A stretch of 61,243 nt of DNA from Thauera phenolivorans (GCF_001696715.1 NZ_MBFM01000003.1:248298-309540), one strand, 5' to 3'. Positions 28,523-37,249 are shown, counted from the first letter of the stretch. Numbers and translations are program-made. The notes: a model not told the origin generated them from the sequence alone.

Positions 28523-30069
28523 GCGCCGCCAGCCAGGTTCCGGTCGCCGAGCTCAAGGACTTCCGCGGTCGCGCGCGCGAGGCGCTGGCCGATCCCCAGC
28601 TGCGCGGCAACTTCCGCCGCGCGATGGACTCGTTGATGCTCAAGCGCGCGAACGCCTTCAGCGACGCCGACGAGCGCGAGCGCCTGCGCGCGCTCGGCAA
28701 CCTGATCCGCGCGCGTTCGCTGTCGAAGCTGCCCGAGCTGCTCGAGCGGCTCGAGGCGAGCCTGACCCGCAACGGGGTCCGGGTGCACTGGGCGGAGACG
28801 GTGGAGGAGGCCAACGCGATCATGCTGTCGATCGTCGAGGCCCACCAGGCAAAGCAGGTCATCAAGGGCAAGTCGATGGTCAGCGAGGAGATGGAGATGA
28901 ACCATTTCCTCGCCGAGCGTGGCGTCGAGTGCCTCGAGTCCGACATGGGCGAGTTCATCGTCCAGCTGCGCGAGGAGAAGCCGGCCCACATCATCATGCC
29001 GGCGATCCACCTCAACGCGCGCCAGGTCGGCACCCTGTTCCACGACCGCCTCGACCAGGACTACACCGAGGATGTCGACCTGCTGATCCAGACCGGGCGG
29101 CGGGTGCTGCGTCAGAAATTCTTCGAGGCCGACATCGGCGTGTCCGGGGTGAACTTCGCGGTCGCCGAGACCGGCACCCTGCTGCTGGTGGAAAACGAGG
29201 GCAACGGCCGCATGTCGACCACGGTGCCGCCGGTGCACGTGGCGGTGACCGGCATCGAGAAGGTGGTGGAGAACCTGCGCGACGTCGTGCCGCTGCTGTC
29301 GCTGCTGACGCGCTCGGCGCTCGGCCAGCCGATCACGACCTACGTCAACATGATCTCCGGCCCGCGCAAGCCGCACGAGCTCGACGGTCCGCAGGAGATG
29401 CACCTCATCCTGCTCGACAACGGCCGCACCCAGGCCTTCGCCGACGGCGAGCTGCGCCAGACGCTGAACTGCATCCGCTGCGGCGCGTGCATGAACCACT
29501 GCCCGGTCTACACCCGGGTGGGCGGCCATACCTACGGCGAGGTCTATCCGGGGCCGATCGGCAAGATCGTCACCCCGCACATGGTCGGTCTGGACAAGGT
29601 GCCCGACCATCCGAGCGCCTCGTCGCTGTGCGGGGCCTGCGGCGAGGTCTATCCGGGGCCGATCGGCAAGATCGTCACCCCGCACATGGTCGGTCTGGAC
29701 AAGGTGCCCGACCATCCGAGCGCCTCGTCGCTGTGCGGGGCCTGCGGCGAGGTCTGCCCGGTGAAGATCCCGATTCCGGCCCTGCTGCGCCGGCTGCGCG
29801 AGGAGAACATCAAGGCGCCCGATGCCGAACCGAAGGTGATGCGCGGCCAGGGTGCCAAGTACTCGCGGGGCGAACGCGTGATCTGGAAGATGTGGCGGCG
29901 GCTGAACACCAGCCCCGGCCTTTATCGCGCCTTCCAGCTCGCTGCGACCCGCTTCCGGGGGCTGACGCCGGGCAAGCTCGGACCGTGGACCCAGAACCAC
30001 GTGGCGCCGAAGCCGGCAGCCCGCTCGCTGCACGAACTCGCCCGCGACCACCTCGGAGACAAGTCATGA
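28519..30069 (+). CDS. lutB: Lactate utilisation protein LutB/YkgF, Fe-S protein with internal duplication
   Basis: 516 residues. An N-terminal LUD domain (~75-300; KGKSMVSEEMEMNHFL, ETGTLLLVENEGNGRM) is followed by a ferredoxin-like region. The first cluster motif is CIRCGACMNHCPVY; the second complete one is SSLCGACGEVCPVKIPIP. Between them a 35-residue segment (YPGPIGKI through SSLCGACGEV) occurs twice because of an exact 105-bp tandem duplication, and the extra copy has CGACGEVY, lacking the fourth Cys. Without it the protein would be 481 residues, the family length. The frame is kept, so a product is made; activity is uncertain. It overlaps lutA and lutC by 4 nt each. Confidence 0.93.
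   Translation: MSAASQVPVAELKDFRGRAREALADPQLRGNFRRAMDSLMLKRANAFSDADERERLRALGNLIRARSLSKLPELLERLEASLTRNGVRVHWAETVEEANAIMLSIVEAHQAKQVIKGKSMVSEEMEMNHFLAERGVECLESDMGEFIVQLREEKPAHIIMPAIHLNARQVGTLFHDRLDQDYTEDVDLLIQTGRRVLRQKFFEADIGVSGVNFAVAETGTLLLVENEGNGRMSTTVPPVHVAVTGIEKVVENLRDVVPLLSLLTRSALGQPITTYVNMISGPRKPHELDGPQEMHLILLDNGRTQAFADGELRQTLNCIRCGACMNHCPVYTRVGGHTYGEVYPGPIGKIVTPHMVGLDKVPDHPSASSLCGACGEVYPGPIGKIVTPHMVGLDKVPDHPSASSLCGACGEVCPVKIPIPALLRRLREENIKAPDAEPKVMRGQGAKYSRGERVIWKMWRRLNTSPGLYRAFQLAATRFRGLTPGKLGPWTQNHVAPKPAARSLHELARDHLGDKS
29536..29745. repeat. Exact 105-bp direct tandem duplication inside lutB
   Basis: Copies at 29536-29640 and 29641-29745 are identical at every base, each beginning GGCGAGGTCTATCCGG. 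The sequence after the second copy again begins CGGCGAGGTCT but continues GCCCGG. An 11-bp identity (CGGCGAGGTCT) at the two original boundaries is the likely slippage or recombination site. 105 is divisible by three, so the frame is preserved. Confidence 0.97.
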
Positions 30070-30737
30070 GCGCCAGGGACAGGATCCTCGCCAAACTGCG
30101 CGGTAGCCTTGCCGGCACCAACCCGATCGAGGACCGCTTCGACGAGGAGCTGGTCACCGCGCCGTGGCGCTATCCGGCCGAGGGCCGGGTCGCCCGCCTG
30201 TGCGAACTGATGGAGGCGGTGCATACAGAGGTGCACCTCAGCACCGAGGCCGACTGGCCCGCGCTGCTCGAGCGCCTGATGCTCGATCGGGCGTTGCCGG
30301 AGCTGCTGGTCGCCCCCGCCACCCCCCACGGCGAGCGCGTCGTCTCACACTGGGCCGGACGCGAGGGCCTGCCGCGGCTCAAGGCCTACGACCGCCCGGT
30401 GGAGGAATGGAAGCGTGAGCTGTTCGAGGATACCCCGGCGAGCCTGACCGGCACCCTGGGCGCGATCGCCGCCACCGGCAGCCTGATCATGTGGCCGACC
30501 CGCGACGAGCCGCGCCTGATGAGCCTGGTGCCGCCGGTGCATTTCGCCCTGCTCAAGGCGAGCGAGATCTACGACAACTTCTACGAGGTGCTGCAGCAGC
30601 AGGCCTGGGCGAGCGGCATGCCGACCAATGCCTTGCTCGTCTCCGGTCCGTCCAAGACCGCCGACATCGAGCAGGTGCTCGCCTACGGCGCCCACGGCCC
30701 GAAGGACCTGGTGGTGCTGATCCTCGAGGACGCCTGA
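30066..30737 (+). CDS. lutC: Lactate utilisation protein LutC/YkgG
   Basis: 223 residues of the LUD family. It begins MSARDRILAKLRGSLAG, and has ASLTGTLGAIAATGSLIMWPTRDEPRLMSLVPPVH-type core (quoted in parts: TGTLGAIAATGSL; EPRLMSLVPPVHF) and SGPSKTADIEQVLAYGAHGP near the end. It is the third subunit of the LutABC L-lactate oxidation complex. Its ATG overlaps the lutB stop (ATGA at 30066-30069). It ends the operon, 13 nt from the convergent LysR gene. Confidence 0.95.
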   Translation: MSARDRILAKLRGSLAGTNPIEDRFDEELVTAPWRYPAEGRVARLCELMEAVHTEVHLSTEADWPALLERLMLDRALPELLVAPATPHGERVVSHWAGREGLPRLKAYDRPVEEWKRELFEDTPASLTGTLGAIAATGSLIMWPTRDEPRLMSLVPPVHFALLKASEIYDNFYEVLQQQAWASGMPTNALLVSGPSKTADIEQVLAYGAHGPKDLVVLILEDA

Positions 30738-30750
30738 GGCGGGGCGCCGC

Positions 30751-31680
30751 TCAGGCGCGCGCGGCCGCAAGCCGTGCCTGGGCGGCGTCGTTGAGCGCCG
30801 GCGCGCGCTGCTGCAGAAAGTGCAGGAAGGCGCCTGCGAGCGGCGTCAGGTGCTTGCCGCGCGGGTGCACCACCTGCCATTGCGTCTCGATCGGGGTGTC
30901 GTCCACCCTGAGCACCGCGAGGCCCTCGCCGGCGGCGTGTGCGAGCGCGTGCGCCGAGATCACCGACAGGCCGAGACCGCCCGCCACGGCCTGTCGCACC
31001 GCCTCGTTGCTCCCGAGTTCCAGCCGCGGCCGCAGGACCACGCCGTGCGCCGCGAAGAAGGCCTCGGCTGCCTGACGGGTCCCCGAGCCCGGCTCGCGCA
31101 GCACGAACTCTTCCGCGGCGAGCGCCGCCGGCGGAATCGCACGCCGTCCCGCGAGGGGATGGCCCGCACCGGCAATCACCACCAGCGGATTGGAGAGGAA
31201 GGGCGTCGCGCTCACCACGGGTGCGCCAGGCGGCCGGCTCATGATGTAGAGCTCGTCGAGGTTGTCCGCCAGCCGGCGCAGCACGGCGTCGCGGTTCAGC
31301 ACCACCAGCGACACCTCCACCGCCGGCCGCGCGCGCCGGAATTCTCCGAGCAGGCGCGGAATGAAGGTCTCGGCCGTACTCACGACCGCCAGCCGCAGCC
31401 GGCCACCCGCATCGCCACGCAGACCGGCAAGCGTCTCGTCGAGCTGTGCGAACTCCAGTTCCAGCCGCGCCGCGGTGTCGACCACCGCCGCGCCTGCCGC
31501 GGTCAGGTGCAGGCGGCGGCCGATCCGCTCGTAGAGCGGCAGGCCAACCTGCTCGGCGAGCTGGCGCAACTGGGCCGACAGCGTGGGCTGGGTCAGGTGC
31601 AGGCGTTGTGCGGCGCGGGTAACGCTGCCTTCGCGCGACACCGCGAGCAGCAGGCGCAGCTGGTGGAGCGTGAGGCGCAT
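30751..31680 (-). CDS. LysR-family transcriptional regulator, CbbR-like
   Basis: 309 residues. Winged helix-turn-helix at ~1-62 (SVTRAAQRLHLTQPTLSAQL, then GLPLYERIGRRLHLTAAG), followed by the two-lobed effector domain. The N-terminal wording is close to CbbR/CmpR-type regulators of carbon fixation. It is divergent from an SbtA-type bicarbonate transporter across 134 AT-rich nt holding two perfect inverted repeats, so it very probably controls that gene and itself. Effector unknown; CbbR proteins sense NADPH, phosphoenolpyruvate or RuBP according to species. Confidence 0.9.
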   Translation of the reverse strand: MRLTLHQLRLLLAVSREGSVTRAAQRLHLTQPTLSAQLRQLAEQVGLPLYERIGRRLHLTAAGAAVVDTAARLELEFAQLDETLAGLRGDAGGRLRLAVVSTAETFIPRLLGEFRRARPAVEVSLVVLNRDAVLRRLADNLDELYIMSRPPGAPVVSATPFLSNPLVVIAGAGHPLAGRRAIPPAALAAEEFVLREPGSGTRQAAEAFFAAHGVVLRPRLELGSNEAVRQAVAGGLGLSVISAHALAHAAGEGLAVLRVDDTPIETQWQVVHPRGKHLTPLAGAFLHFLQQRAPALNDAAQARLAAARA

Positions 31681-31688
31681 GTTTGCTT

Positions 31689-31704
31689 ATAGAGAAAAAT
31701 CTAT
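31689..31704. promoter_or_regulatory. Inverted repeat ATAGA-N6-TCTAT beside the LysR start
   Basis: Perfect half-sites ATAGA and TCTAT, 9 nt upstream of the LysR start codon, in an AT-rich stretch. The geometry suits a LysR autoregulatory site, which typically has an interrupted dyad with T-N11-A. Confidence 0.45.
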
Positions 31705-31737
31705 TAAAACGCGAATATTATGTGATTTTTATAAATT

Positions 31738-31755
31738 ATTGTGCTGGTGCACAAT
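31738..31755. promoter_or_regulatory. Perfect palindrome ATTGTGC-N4-GCACAAT upstream of sbtA
   Basis: An 18-bp perfect dyad with a TGGT centre lies 60 nt before the sbtA ATG. It is a good candidate operator for the divergent LysR protein or another dimeric regulator. Confidence 0.5.
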
Positions 31756-31814
31756 CGGGTTCGCTCGTGGCCCGCAACCGGGCCGGCTTGGACAACGAAC
31801 CGGAAATTCCCCTC

Positions 31815-32756
31815 ATGATCGATGCCGTTCCCTTCTTCTTCGCTCTCGGCGCCGTCGCGTCCCTCCTGCGCAGCGGTCTGCGCCTGCCCGCTGCGGTATT
31901 CGAGACCTTGTCGATCTACCTGTTGCTGGCGATCGGCCTCAAGGGTGGAGTCGAAATCGCGCGCGCCGACGCCGCCGTGCTGTGGCGAGATTCGCTGCTC
32001 GCGATCGGCCTCGGTGCCTTGATCCCGCTGCTGGTGTTTCCGCTCTTCCGCCTGCGTTTGGGAAGGGCCGACGCCGCCTCGCTGTCGGCGCACTACGGCT
32101 CGGTGAGCATCGTCACCTTCGCCGTCGCCTCGACCCTGTTGGCTTCGAAGGGCATCGCGGTGGAGGGACATCTCGCCCTGCTCGCCGCCCTCATGGAGGC
32201 GCCGGCGCTGGTGGTGGCGACCCTGCTTGCCCGCTTCGGCCGCCCGCTAGCGGGCGGCGCCGCGGGCGGGGCCGCGCTGGTGCATGAAGTGTTCGCGAAC
32301 AAGAGCGTGCTTCTGCTCGGCGGCGGCATCCTGATCGGCTGGATCGCCGGCCCGGAGGGCGCGGCGCCGCTTTCGCCCCTGTTCGTGGATCTGTTCAAGG
32401 GTGCGCTGTGCCTGTTCCTCCTCGAGATGGGCTTGTTCGCCACCGAACGCCTGTCCGAACTGAGGCGGGCGGGTGTCTTCCTCGTCGGCTGCGGCCTGTT
32501 GTTGCCGCCGGTACTCGCGCTGTGCGGCTGGGGAGCGGCGCAGGCGATGGGGCTCGGCCTGGGCGGAACGGTGCTGATGATGACCCTGGCGGGTAGCGCC
32601 TCCTACATCGCCGCGCCGGCGGCGATGCGGGTCGCGATACCGGAGGCGAATCCGGTGCTGGGCGTGGCCGCTGCGCTCGCGCTGACCTTCCCGTTCAACC
32701 TGCTGGCGGGGATCCCGCTCTACCTGTGGTGGGCCGGCCGCATGGCGGCGGCCTGA
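31815..32756 (+). CDS. sbtA: SbtA-family sodium-dependent bicarbonate transporter
   Basis: 313 residues, about ten membrane helices in two inverted halves. Family marks: SIYLLLAIGLKGGVE, LSAHYGSVSIVTFAVA, FVDLFKGALCLFLLEMGLFA and AGSASYIAAPAAMRVAIPEA. SbtA takes up bicarbonate with Na+ at high affinity in cyanobacteria; many proteobacteria encode it beside CbbR-type regulators. No SbtB (PII-like) partner gene follows. Start ATG 31815 has only a weak purine stretch (CGGAAATTCC). It could feed carboxylases or RuBisCO encoded elsewhere. Convergent with ubiG, 7 nt apart. Confidence 0.9.
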   Translation: MIDAVPFFFALGAVASLLRSGLRLPAAVFETLSIYLLLAIGLKGGVEIARADAAVLWRDSLLAIGLGALIPLLVFPLFRLRLGRADAASLSAHYGSVSIVTFAVASTLLASKGIAVEGHLALLAALMEAPALVVATLLARFGRPLAGGAAGGAALVHEVFANKSVLLLGGGILIGWIAGPEGAAPLSPLFVDLFKGALCLFLLEMGLFATERLSELRRAGVFLVGCGLLLPPVLALCGWGAAQAMGLGLGGTVLMMTLAGSASYIAAPAAMRVAIPEANPVLGVAAALALTFPFNLLAGIPLYLWWAGRMAAA

Positions 32757-32763
32757 TCGTGTC

Positions 32764-33471
32764 TCACGCCGGGCGCCGGGTGCGCACCATGTAGTTGACG
32801 TCGGTGTCGCGCCCGAGCGAATAGACCTGGGTCAGGGGGTTGTAGCTCAGGCCGGTGATCTCCGCGGTGTCCAGCCCGGCCTCGCGGCAGAAGCGGGCGA
32901 GTTCGGACGGGCGCAGGAACTTGGCATAGTCGTGGGTGCCGCGCGGCAGCAGCTTGAGCAGGTATTCCGCGCCGATGATCGCGAACAGGTAGGACTTGGG
33001 GTTGCGGTTCAGCGTCGACAGGAAGACGTGACCGCCCGGCTTCACCAGGCGCGCGCAGGCAGCGATCGTGCTCGCGGGGTCGGGCACGTGCTCGAGCATC
33101 TCCATGCAGGTGACGACGTCGAATCGAGCCGGGTGGGCGGCAGCGAATTCCTCGGCGCTGGTCAGCTGATAATCGACTTTCAGTCCGCTCTCGAACAGGT
33201 GCAGGCGGGCAACGCCGAGCGCCTTTTCCGAGAGATCGATGCCGGTCACCTCGGCGCCGCGCGAGGCCATCCCTTCCGACAGGATGCCGCCACCGCAACC
33301 GACGTCGAGCACGTTCTTGCCCGCGAGGCCCGCGGCAGCGTCGATCCAGTCCAGGCGCAGGGGATTGATCTCGTGCAGCGGCTTGAATTCGGAGGCGGGG
33401 TCCCACCAGCGGTGGGCGAGGTCGCTGAATTTCTGCACTTCGGCGGGGTCGGCGTTGATCATCTTGGTCAT
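32764..33471 (-). CDS. ubiG: Ubiquinone biosynthesis O-methyltransferase
   Basis: 235 residues from ATG 33471 ([15 protein letters not shown]). Class I SAM-dependent fold: [16 protein letters not shown] (motif I), [10 protein letters not shown], and [14 protein letters not shown]-terminal [18 protein letters not shown] is specific to UbiG. It performs the two O-methylations of ubiquinone synthesis. The usual gph neighbour is missing; a terminator separates it from the upstream OmpA-type gene, so it probably has its own promoter in the 33472-33542 region, where I see no clear one. Confidence 0.95.
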   Translation of the reverse strand: MTKMINADPAEVQKFSDLAHRWWDPASEFKPLHEINPLRLDWIDAAAGLAGKNVLDVGCGGGILSEGMASRGAEVTGIDLSEKALGVARLHLFESGLKVDYQLTSAEEFAAAHPARFDVVTCMEMLEHVPDPASTIAACARLVKPGGHVFLSTLNRNPKSYLFAIIGAEYLLKLLPRGTHDYAKFLRPSELARFCREAGLDTAEITGLSYNPLTQVYSLGRDTDVNYMVRTRRPA

Positions 33472-33542
33472 GCTCGGCAGGTTACGGGATGCTGGGTGTG
33501 ACTCGGGCGCTGCGGCAGTGTTCCACGCGCACCGCAGAAACG

Positions 33543-33569
33543 AAAAAGCCCCGCCGAGGCAGGGCTTTT
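33543..33569 (-). terminator. Intrinsic terminator after the OmpA-type gene
   Basis: On the minus strand a GC stem (AAAAGCCCTGCC / GGCGGGGCTTTT, nearly perfect) with a two- to three-base loop ends in TTTTTCG. It starts 19 nt after the OmpA-type stop codon at 33588. Confidence 0.85.
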
Positions 33570-33587
33570 CGACCACCGGGATCCAGC

Positions 33588-34283
33588 TTACTTGGAGCCG
33601 ATGACTTCCACTTCCACGCGGCGATCCGGCTGCAGGCAGTCGATCAGGGCGGTGCGGCCACGGACGTTGTTGCAGGTGTCGCCGGTCACCGGCTGGGTCT
33701 CGCCCTTGCCTTCGGTGTAGACGCGGTTGGCATCGACGCCCTTGGACACCAGATAGCTCTTGACCGCGGCGGCACGGCGCTCGGACAGGCTCTGGTTGTA
33801 GGCCTCGGAGCCCATGCGGTCGGTGTGACCGACGGCGAGGATCACTTCCAGGTTCAGGTCGCTGGCTTGAGCGGCCAGCTGGTCGAGCTTGGACATGCCT
33901 TCATCCTTCAGCACGGCCTTGTCGAAGTCGAACAGGGTGTCGGCCGACAGCTTGATCTTCTCGGCGGTGGGCTTCGGAGCCGGCGCGGGGGCGGCGGCGA
34001 CCGGGGCGACGCACTTGTCCTTGGCGACGATGTCGCTGTCGCATTCGCAGCCCACGGGGAACTCGCCGGCCATGGCGGTCGAAGCGGCGGCCGGGCTCCA
34101 GTAGCCGGTGCGCCAGCACAGGTCGGCACCGCTGCGCGCGACGACGTTGCGGGCATCGATCACGTAGGGGATTTCACCCTTGCCGTCGACCACGACGTCC
34201 TTGGCCTGGACAGCCGGCGCGGTGAAGCCAATCGAGGCGATGGCGGCCAGTACGAGCATCTGAGTCTTGGTTTGTTTGATCAT
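33588..34283 (-). CDS. OmpA-family outer-membrane protein
   Basis: 231 residues from ATG 34283 with GAGGAAACC upstream. Signal peptide [20 protein letters not shown]...AVQA (cleavage ~28). The middle holds an Ala/Pro hinge ([15 protein letters not shown]) after a short cysteine-containing segment ([16 protein letters not shown]). The C-terminal OmpA domain (~125-228) has [20 protein letters not shown] and [20 protein letters not shown], which bind peptidoglycan. There is no 8-strand barrel; the N-terminal part is short, so the protein is an anchor of the type abundant in betaproteobacteria. The extended leader before ATG and its own terminator suggest high, separate expression. Confidence 0.93.
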   Translation of the reverse strand: MIKQTKTQMLVLAAIASIGFTAPAVQAKDVVVDGKGEIPYVIDARNVVARSGADLCWRTGYWSPAAASTAMAGEFPVGCECDSDIVAKDKCVAPVAAAPAPAPKPTAEKIKLSADTLFDFDKAVLKDEGMSKLDQLAAQASDLNLEVILAVGHTDRMGSEAYNQSLSERRAAAVKSYLVSKGVDANRVYTEGKGETQPVTGDTCNNVRGRTALIDCLQPDRRVEVEVIGSK

Positions 34284-34387
34284 GGTTTCCTCTTTGAAGA
34301 GCGAATCGCCGGAGTTGTCACTGCATGGGAGAAGGAAAACAGCTTCTTCCTGCCGTCTTCGCGTCAAATCGATCCAGTTTATTCAGT

Positions 34388-35707
34388 TCAACTAGCGAAC
34401 CTAGTTTGCCATAGCGCGGAGATTCTGAGCAATTCAGTGTCGCGTATTTGCAACAGCGTAACCCCTTTGGCCACGCGGACTTCACCGTCGATCCACACAT
34501 GGGAAACCTGTTCCCGTCCCGCAACATAGACGAGATGCGAGACCGGGTCAAAACAGGGGCGCGAGAAAAGTTCCCCGAGGTCGACCGCGCACAGGTCGGC
34601 CTGCTTGCCGGGCGTGATCGAGCCGATCTGCGCGTCGAGCTCGAGCGCTTCGGCGCCGGCGAGCGTCGCCATGCGCAGCGCGGCGTGTGCCGGTACGGCG
34701 GTGGCATCGAGCGTGCCCACCTTCGCCAGCAGTGCGGCATGGCGCATCTCCTGGAAGAGGTCGAGGCGGTTGTTGCTCGCCGCGCTGTCGGTACCGAGGC
34801 CGACCCGCACGTCCGCCGCGAGCAGGCCGGGAACCGGCGCGATGCCGCTCGCGAGCTTCATGTTCGAGGTGGGGCAGTGGGCGACGCTGCAGGCGTGGCG
34901 TGCGAGCAGCTCGAGGTCGCTGGCATCGAGGTGCACCGCGTGCACGCCGATGAAGTTGCGACCGAGTACGCCCAGTCGCGCGAGCCGGGCGAGCGGGCGC
35001 ATGCCGTGGGCGGCGATCGCATCGGCGATCTCGCCGGCGGTCTCGTGCACATGCATGTGGAGCGACAGCCCGAGTTCGTCCGCGAGGGCGACCGCGCGCT
35101 CCAGGCCCGCATCCGACACGGTGTAGGGGGCGTGCGGCGCCACCGAGAAGCGGATCCGCGGATGGCGCCGCCAGCGGTCGCGCGCGGCGAGCCCTTTGCG
35201 CACGTAGTCGTCGATGTCGCTCGCGTAGGGCGTGGGGAAGTCGAGCAGGATCGCGCCTACGACGGCGCGCATCCCGACGCGGTCGAAGGCTTCGGCGGCA
35301 GCCTCGGGATGGAAATACATGTCGTTGCAGGTGGTGATGCCGCCTCGCAGCATCTCGGCCGCCGCGAGCAGGCTGCCGTCGCGTACGAAGTCGGCCGACA
35401 CGTGACGGGTCTCGGCCGGCCAGATCGCCTCCTGCAGCCAGCGCATCAGCGGCAGGTCGTCGGCGATGCCGCGCATCAGGTTCATCGCCGCATGAACGTG
35501 CAGGTTGACAAGGCCCGGGATCAGCACGTGATCCGGCAATTCGGTGACGCTTGCCGCCTCGAACTGCGCGCGCGCCGCGGCCTGAGGCAGCACGGCGCGG
35601 ATCCGTCCGCCGTCGACGACCACGGAGTGATTTTCGTATACCGCCCCCGCGGGCGCGACGGGTACCACCCAGCGCGCATGGATCAGCAGGTCGATCGCTT
35701 CGCTCAA
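34388..35707 (-). CDS. mtaD: 5-methylthioadenosine/S-adenosylhomocysteine deaminase, amidohydrolase family
   Basis: 439 residues, TRZ/ATZ branch of the amidohydrolases. Zinc ligands H70-x-H72 in PGLVNLHVHAAM, then HMHVHETAGE, GVHAVHLD and LGTDSAASNN with the catalytic Asp. In many beta- and gammaproteobacteria it lies directly before ubiG; here an OmpA-type gene stands between. It deaminates methylthioadenosine or S-adenosylhomocysteine to the inosine forms, feeding methyl-group recycling. Start ATG 35707 gives the expected MSEAIDLLIHARWVVPV. Confidence 0.88.
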   Translation of the reverse strand: MSEAIDLLIHARWVVPVAPAGAVYENHSVVVDGGRIRAVLPQAAARAQFEAASVTELPDHVLIPGLVNLHVHAAMNLMRGIADDLPLMRWLQEAIWPAETRHVSADFVRDGSLLAAAEMLRGGITTCNDMYFHPEAAAEAFDRVGMRAVVGAILLDFPTPYASDIDDYVRKGLAARDRWRRHPRIRFSVAPHAPYTVSDAGLERAVALADELGLSLHMHVHETAGEIADAIAAHGMRPLARLARLGVLGRNFIGVHAVHLDASDLELLARHACSVAHCPTSNMKLASGIAPVPGLLAADVRVGLGTDSAASNNRLDLFQEMRHAALLAKVGTLDATAVPAHAALRMATLAGAEALELDAQIGSITPGKQADLCAVDLGELFSRPCFDPVSHLVYVAGREQVSHVWIDGEVRVAKGVTLLQIRDTELLRISALWQTRFAS

Positions 35708-35887
35708 ATCGGTGTGCTCCGGGTGGGGCGGCTTGCGCCGCGGGACGGGTGTCCGGCCGATTTAAGCACGCGCGGCCAGCCCCAACAACCGGCGTCGGGG
35801 CGCGGTAGTGCGGGGGTGTGGCTTCGTGCCACAATTCGTCGCCCGGTGCCTCACGGCGGGCAGACCGACGAGCACGAGGTGAGACGT

Positions 35888-37249
35888 TTGAGCATTCCGG
35901 AACAGATCGGCCGATTCAGGATCTTGCGCGAGGTCGGGCGCGGTGCGACCGCGGTGGTCTATCTCGCCGAGGATCCCGAGCGTGCGGAGCCGGTTGCGCT
36001 CAAGCACGTCCGCTTCGGAGATCGCGCGAAGGACGAGGCGAAGTGGAACCGGCGCCTGCTCAAGCTGCTCAAGGCCGAGCAGGCGGTGTCGAGCCGCCTT
36101 CGCCATCCGCACATCATTCGCATCCACGAGGCGGTGATCGAATCCGACCAGGCCCTCGTGGCAATGGAGTATTTCCCCGGCGGGTCGCTCGAGCGCTACT
36201 GCCGCTTCGACCGCCTGCTGCCGGTGTCCCGCGCGATCGGCATCGTCTTCAAGTGCTGCCTCGCGCTCGATCATGCCTTCCGCCAGGGGATCGTCCATCG
36301 CGACATCAAGCCGGCCAACATCCTGGTCGACGACCAGGACAACGTTAAGATCACCGACTTCGGGCTCGCCCTGAACGTCGGCAAGAAGATCGAGACCGAC
36401 TCCACCTTCATCATGGGGGTGGGTTCGCCGGCCTACATGAGCCCCGAGCAGATCAAGGGTTATCCGCTCAACCAGAAGACCGACCTCTATTCGCTCGGCG
36501 TGGTGCTCTTCCATCTGCTCACCGGCCGACTGCCGTTTCGCTCGGTGAACGCGGCGCAGCTCATGTACAAGATCCTCAACGCCGATCCGCCTTCGGTGTC
36601 CCAGCTCAATCCCGACGTCCCGCAACAGATGGATGCGGTGATCCGCAAGGCGCTCGAGAAGGATCTCTACTCACGCTATCGCAACGGCGCGGAGTTCGCC
36701 AAGGACCTCTCCGCGGTGCGCTACCGGATCGTCGACGACAGCCTGGTGCCGTCGGACACCAGCCGCTTCCCGCTGCTGCGCCGGCAGCCGTTCTTCACCG
36801 AGTTCGACGATGTCGAGGTGTGGGAAGTGTTGCGAATCTGCTGCTGGCGCACGGTCGGGGAGGGCGTTCAGCTGGTACGCGAAGGCGATGCGGACCAGCG
36901 CTTCGGACTCCTTCTGGAGGGCAGCGTCGAGCTCTCGATGGGAGGGCGACGCGTGACCGAGCTCGGGCCTGGCGAGGTGTTCGGCGAGCAGGCCTGGCTC
37001 GACCAGCTCGAGCACCGGCAGACGCTCGCCGTGGTGACGCTGACGCCGGTGACCTATCTAGAGATGAATCCGTCGGCGCTCGCACTCGCCAGCGACGAGG
37101 TGCGCGAGCAGTTCCGCAGGCAGATCTCCACCGCGCTGGTGCGGCGCATGAGTGCGCTGTCGCAGGCGATCGCGCGGTCGGGGCCCGCCGCGCGCAGCGG
37201 CGAGTTCCGCCGGGGGGATGCTGTCGAGCTGAAGCTGGCCGACGACTGA
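35888..37249 (+). CDS. Ser/Thr protein kinase fused to a cyclic-nucleotide-binding domain
   Basis: 453 residues with a TTG start at 35888 preceded by GAGGTGAG; a GTG at 35879 in frame is the alternative, and no ATG fits. Kinase domain ~10-275: glycine loop GRGATAVVY (18-25), K39, HRDIKPAN with D139, DFG at 157-159, and SPEQ at 185-188, so all catalytic residues are present. Residues ~305-425 form a Crp-like cNMP-binding domain (LVREGDADQRFGLLLEGSVE; PGEVFGEQAW with R377 nearby). No membrane segment, hence a soluble kinase that may respond to a cyclic nucleotide or act through the domain as an interaction module. Divergent from mtaD. Confidence 0.9.
   Translation: MSIPEQIGRFRILREVGRGATAVVYLAEDPERAEPVALKHVRFGDRAKDEAKWNRRLLKLLKAEQAVSSRLRHPHIIRIHEAVIESDQALVAMEYFPGGSLERYCRFDRLLPVSRAIGIVFKCCLALDHAFRQGIVHRDIKPANILVDDQDNVKITDFGLALNVGKKIETDSTFIMGVGSPAYMSPEQIKGYPLNQKTDLYSLGVVLFHLLTGRLPFRSVNAAQLMYKILNADPPSVSQLNPDVPQQMDAVIRKALEKDLYSRYRNGAEFAKDLSAVRYRIVDDSLVPSDTSRFPLLRRQPFFTEFDDVEVWEVLRICCWRTVGEGVQLVREGDADQRFGLLLEGSVELSMGGRRVTELGPGEVFGEQAWLDQLEHRQTLAVVTLTPVTYLEMNPSALALASDEVREQFRRQISTALVRRMSALSQAIARSGPAARSGEFRRGDAVELKLADD

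Noticed and set aside
34448-35887. In-frame extension that would make the kinase over 900 residues
   Set aside because: The extension is antisense to mtaD, has no domain, and the kinase has its own ribosome-binding site before TTG 35888.
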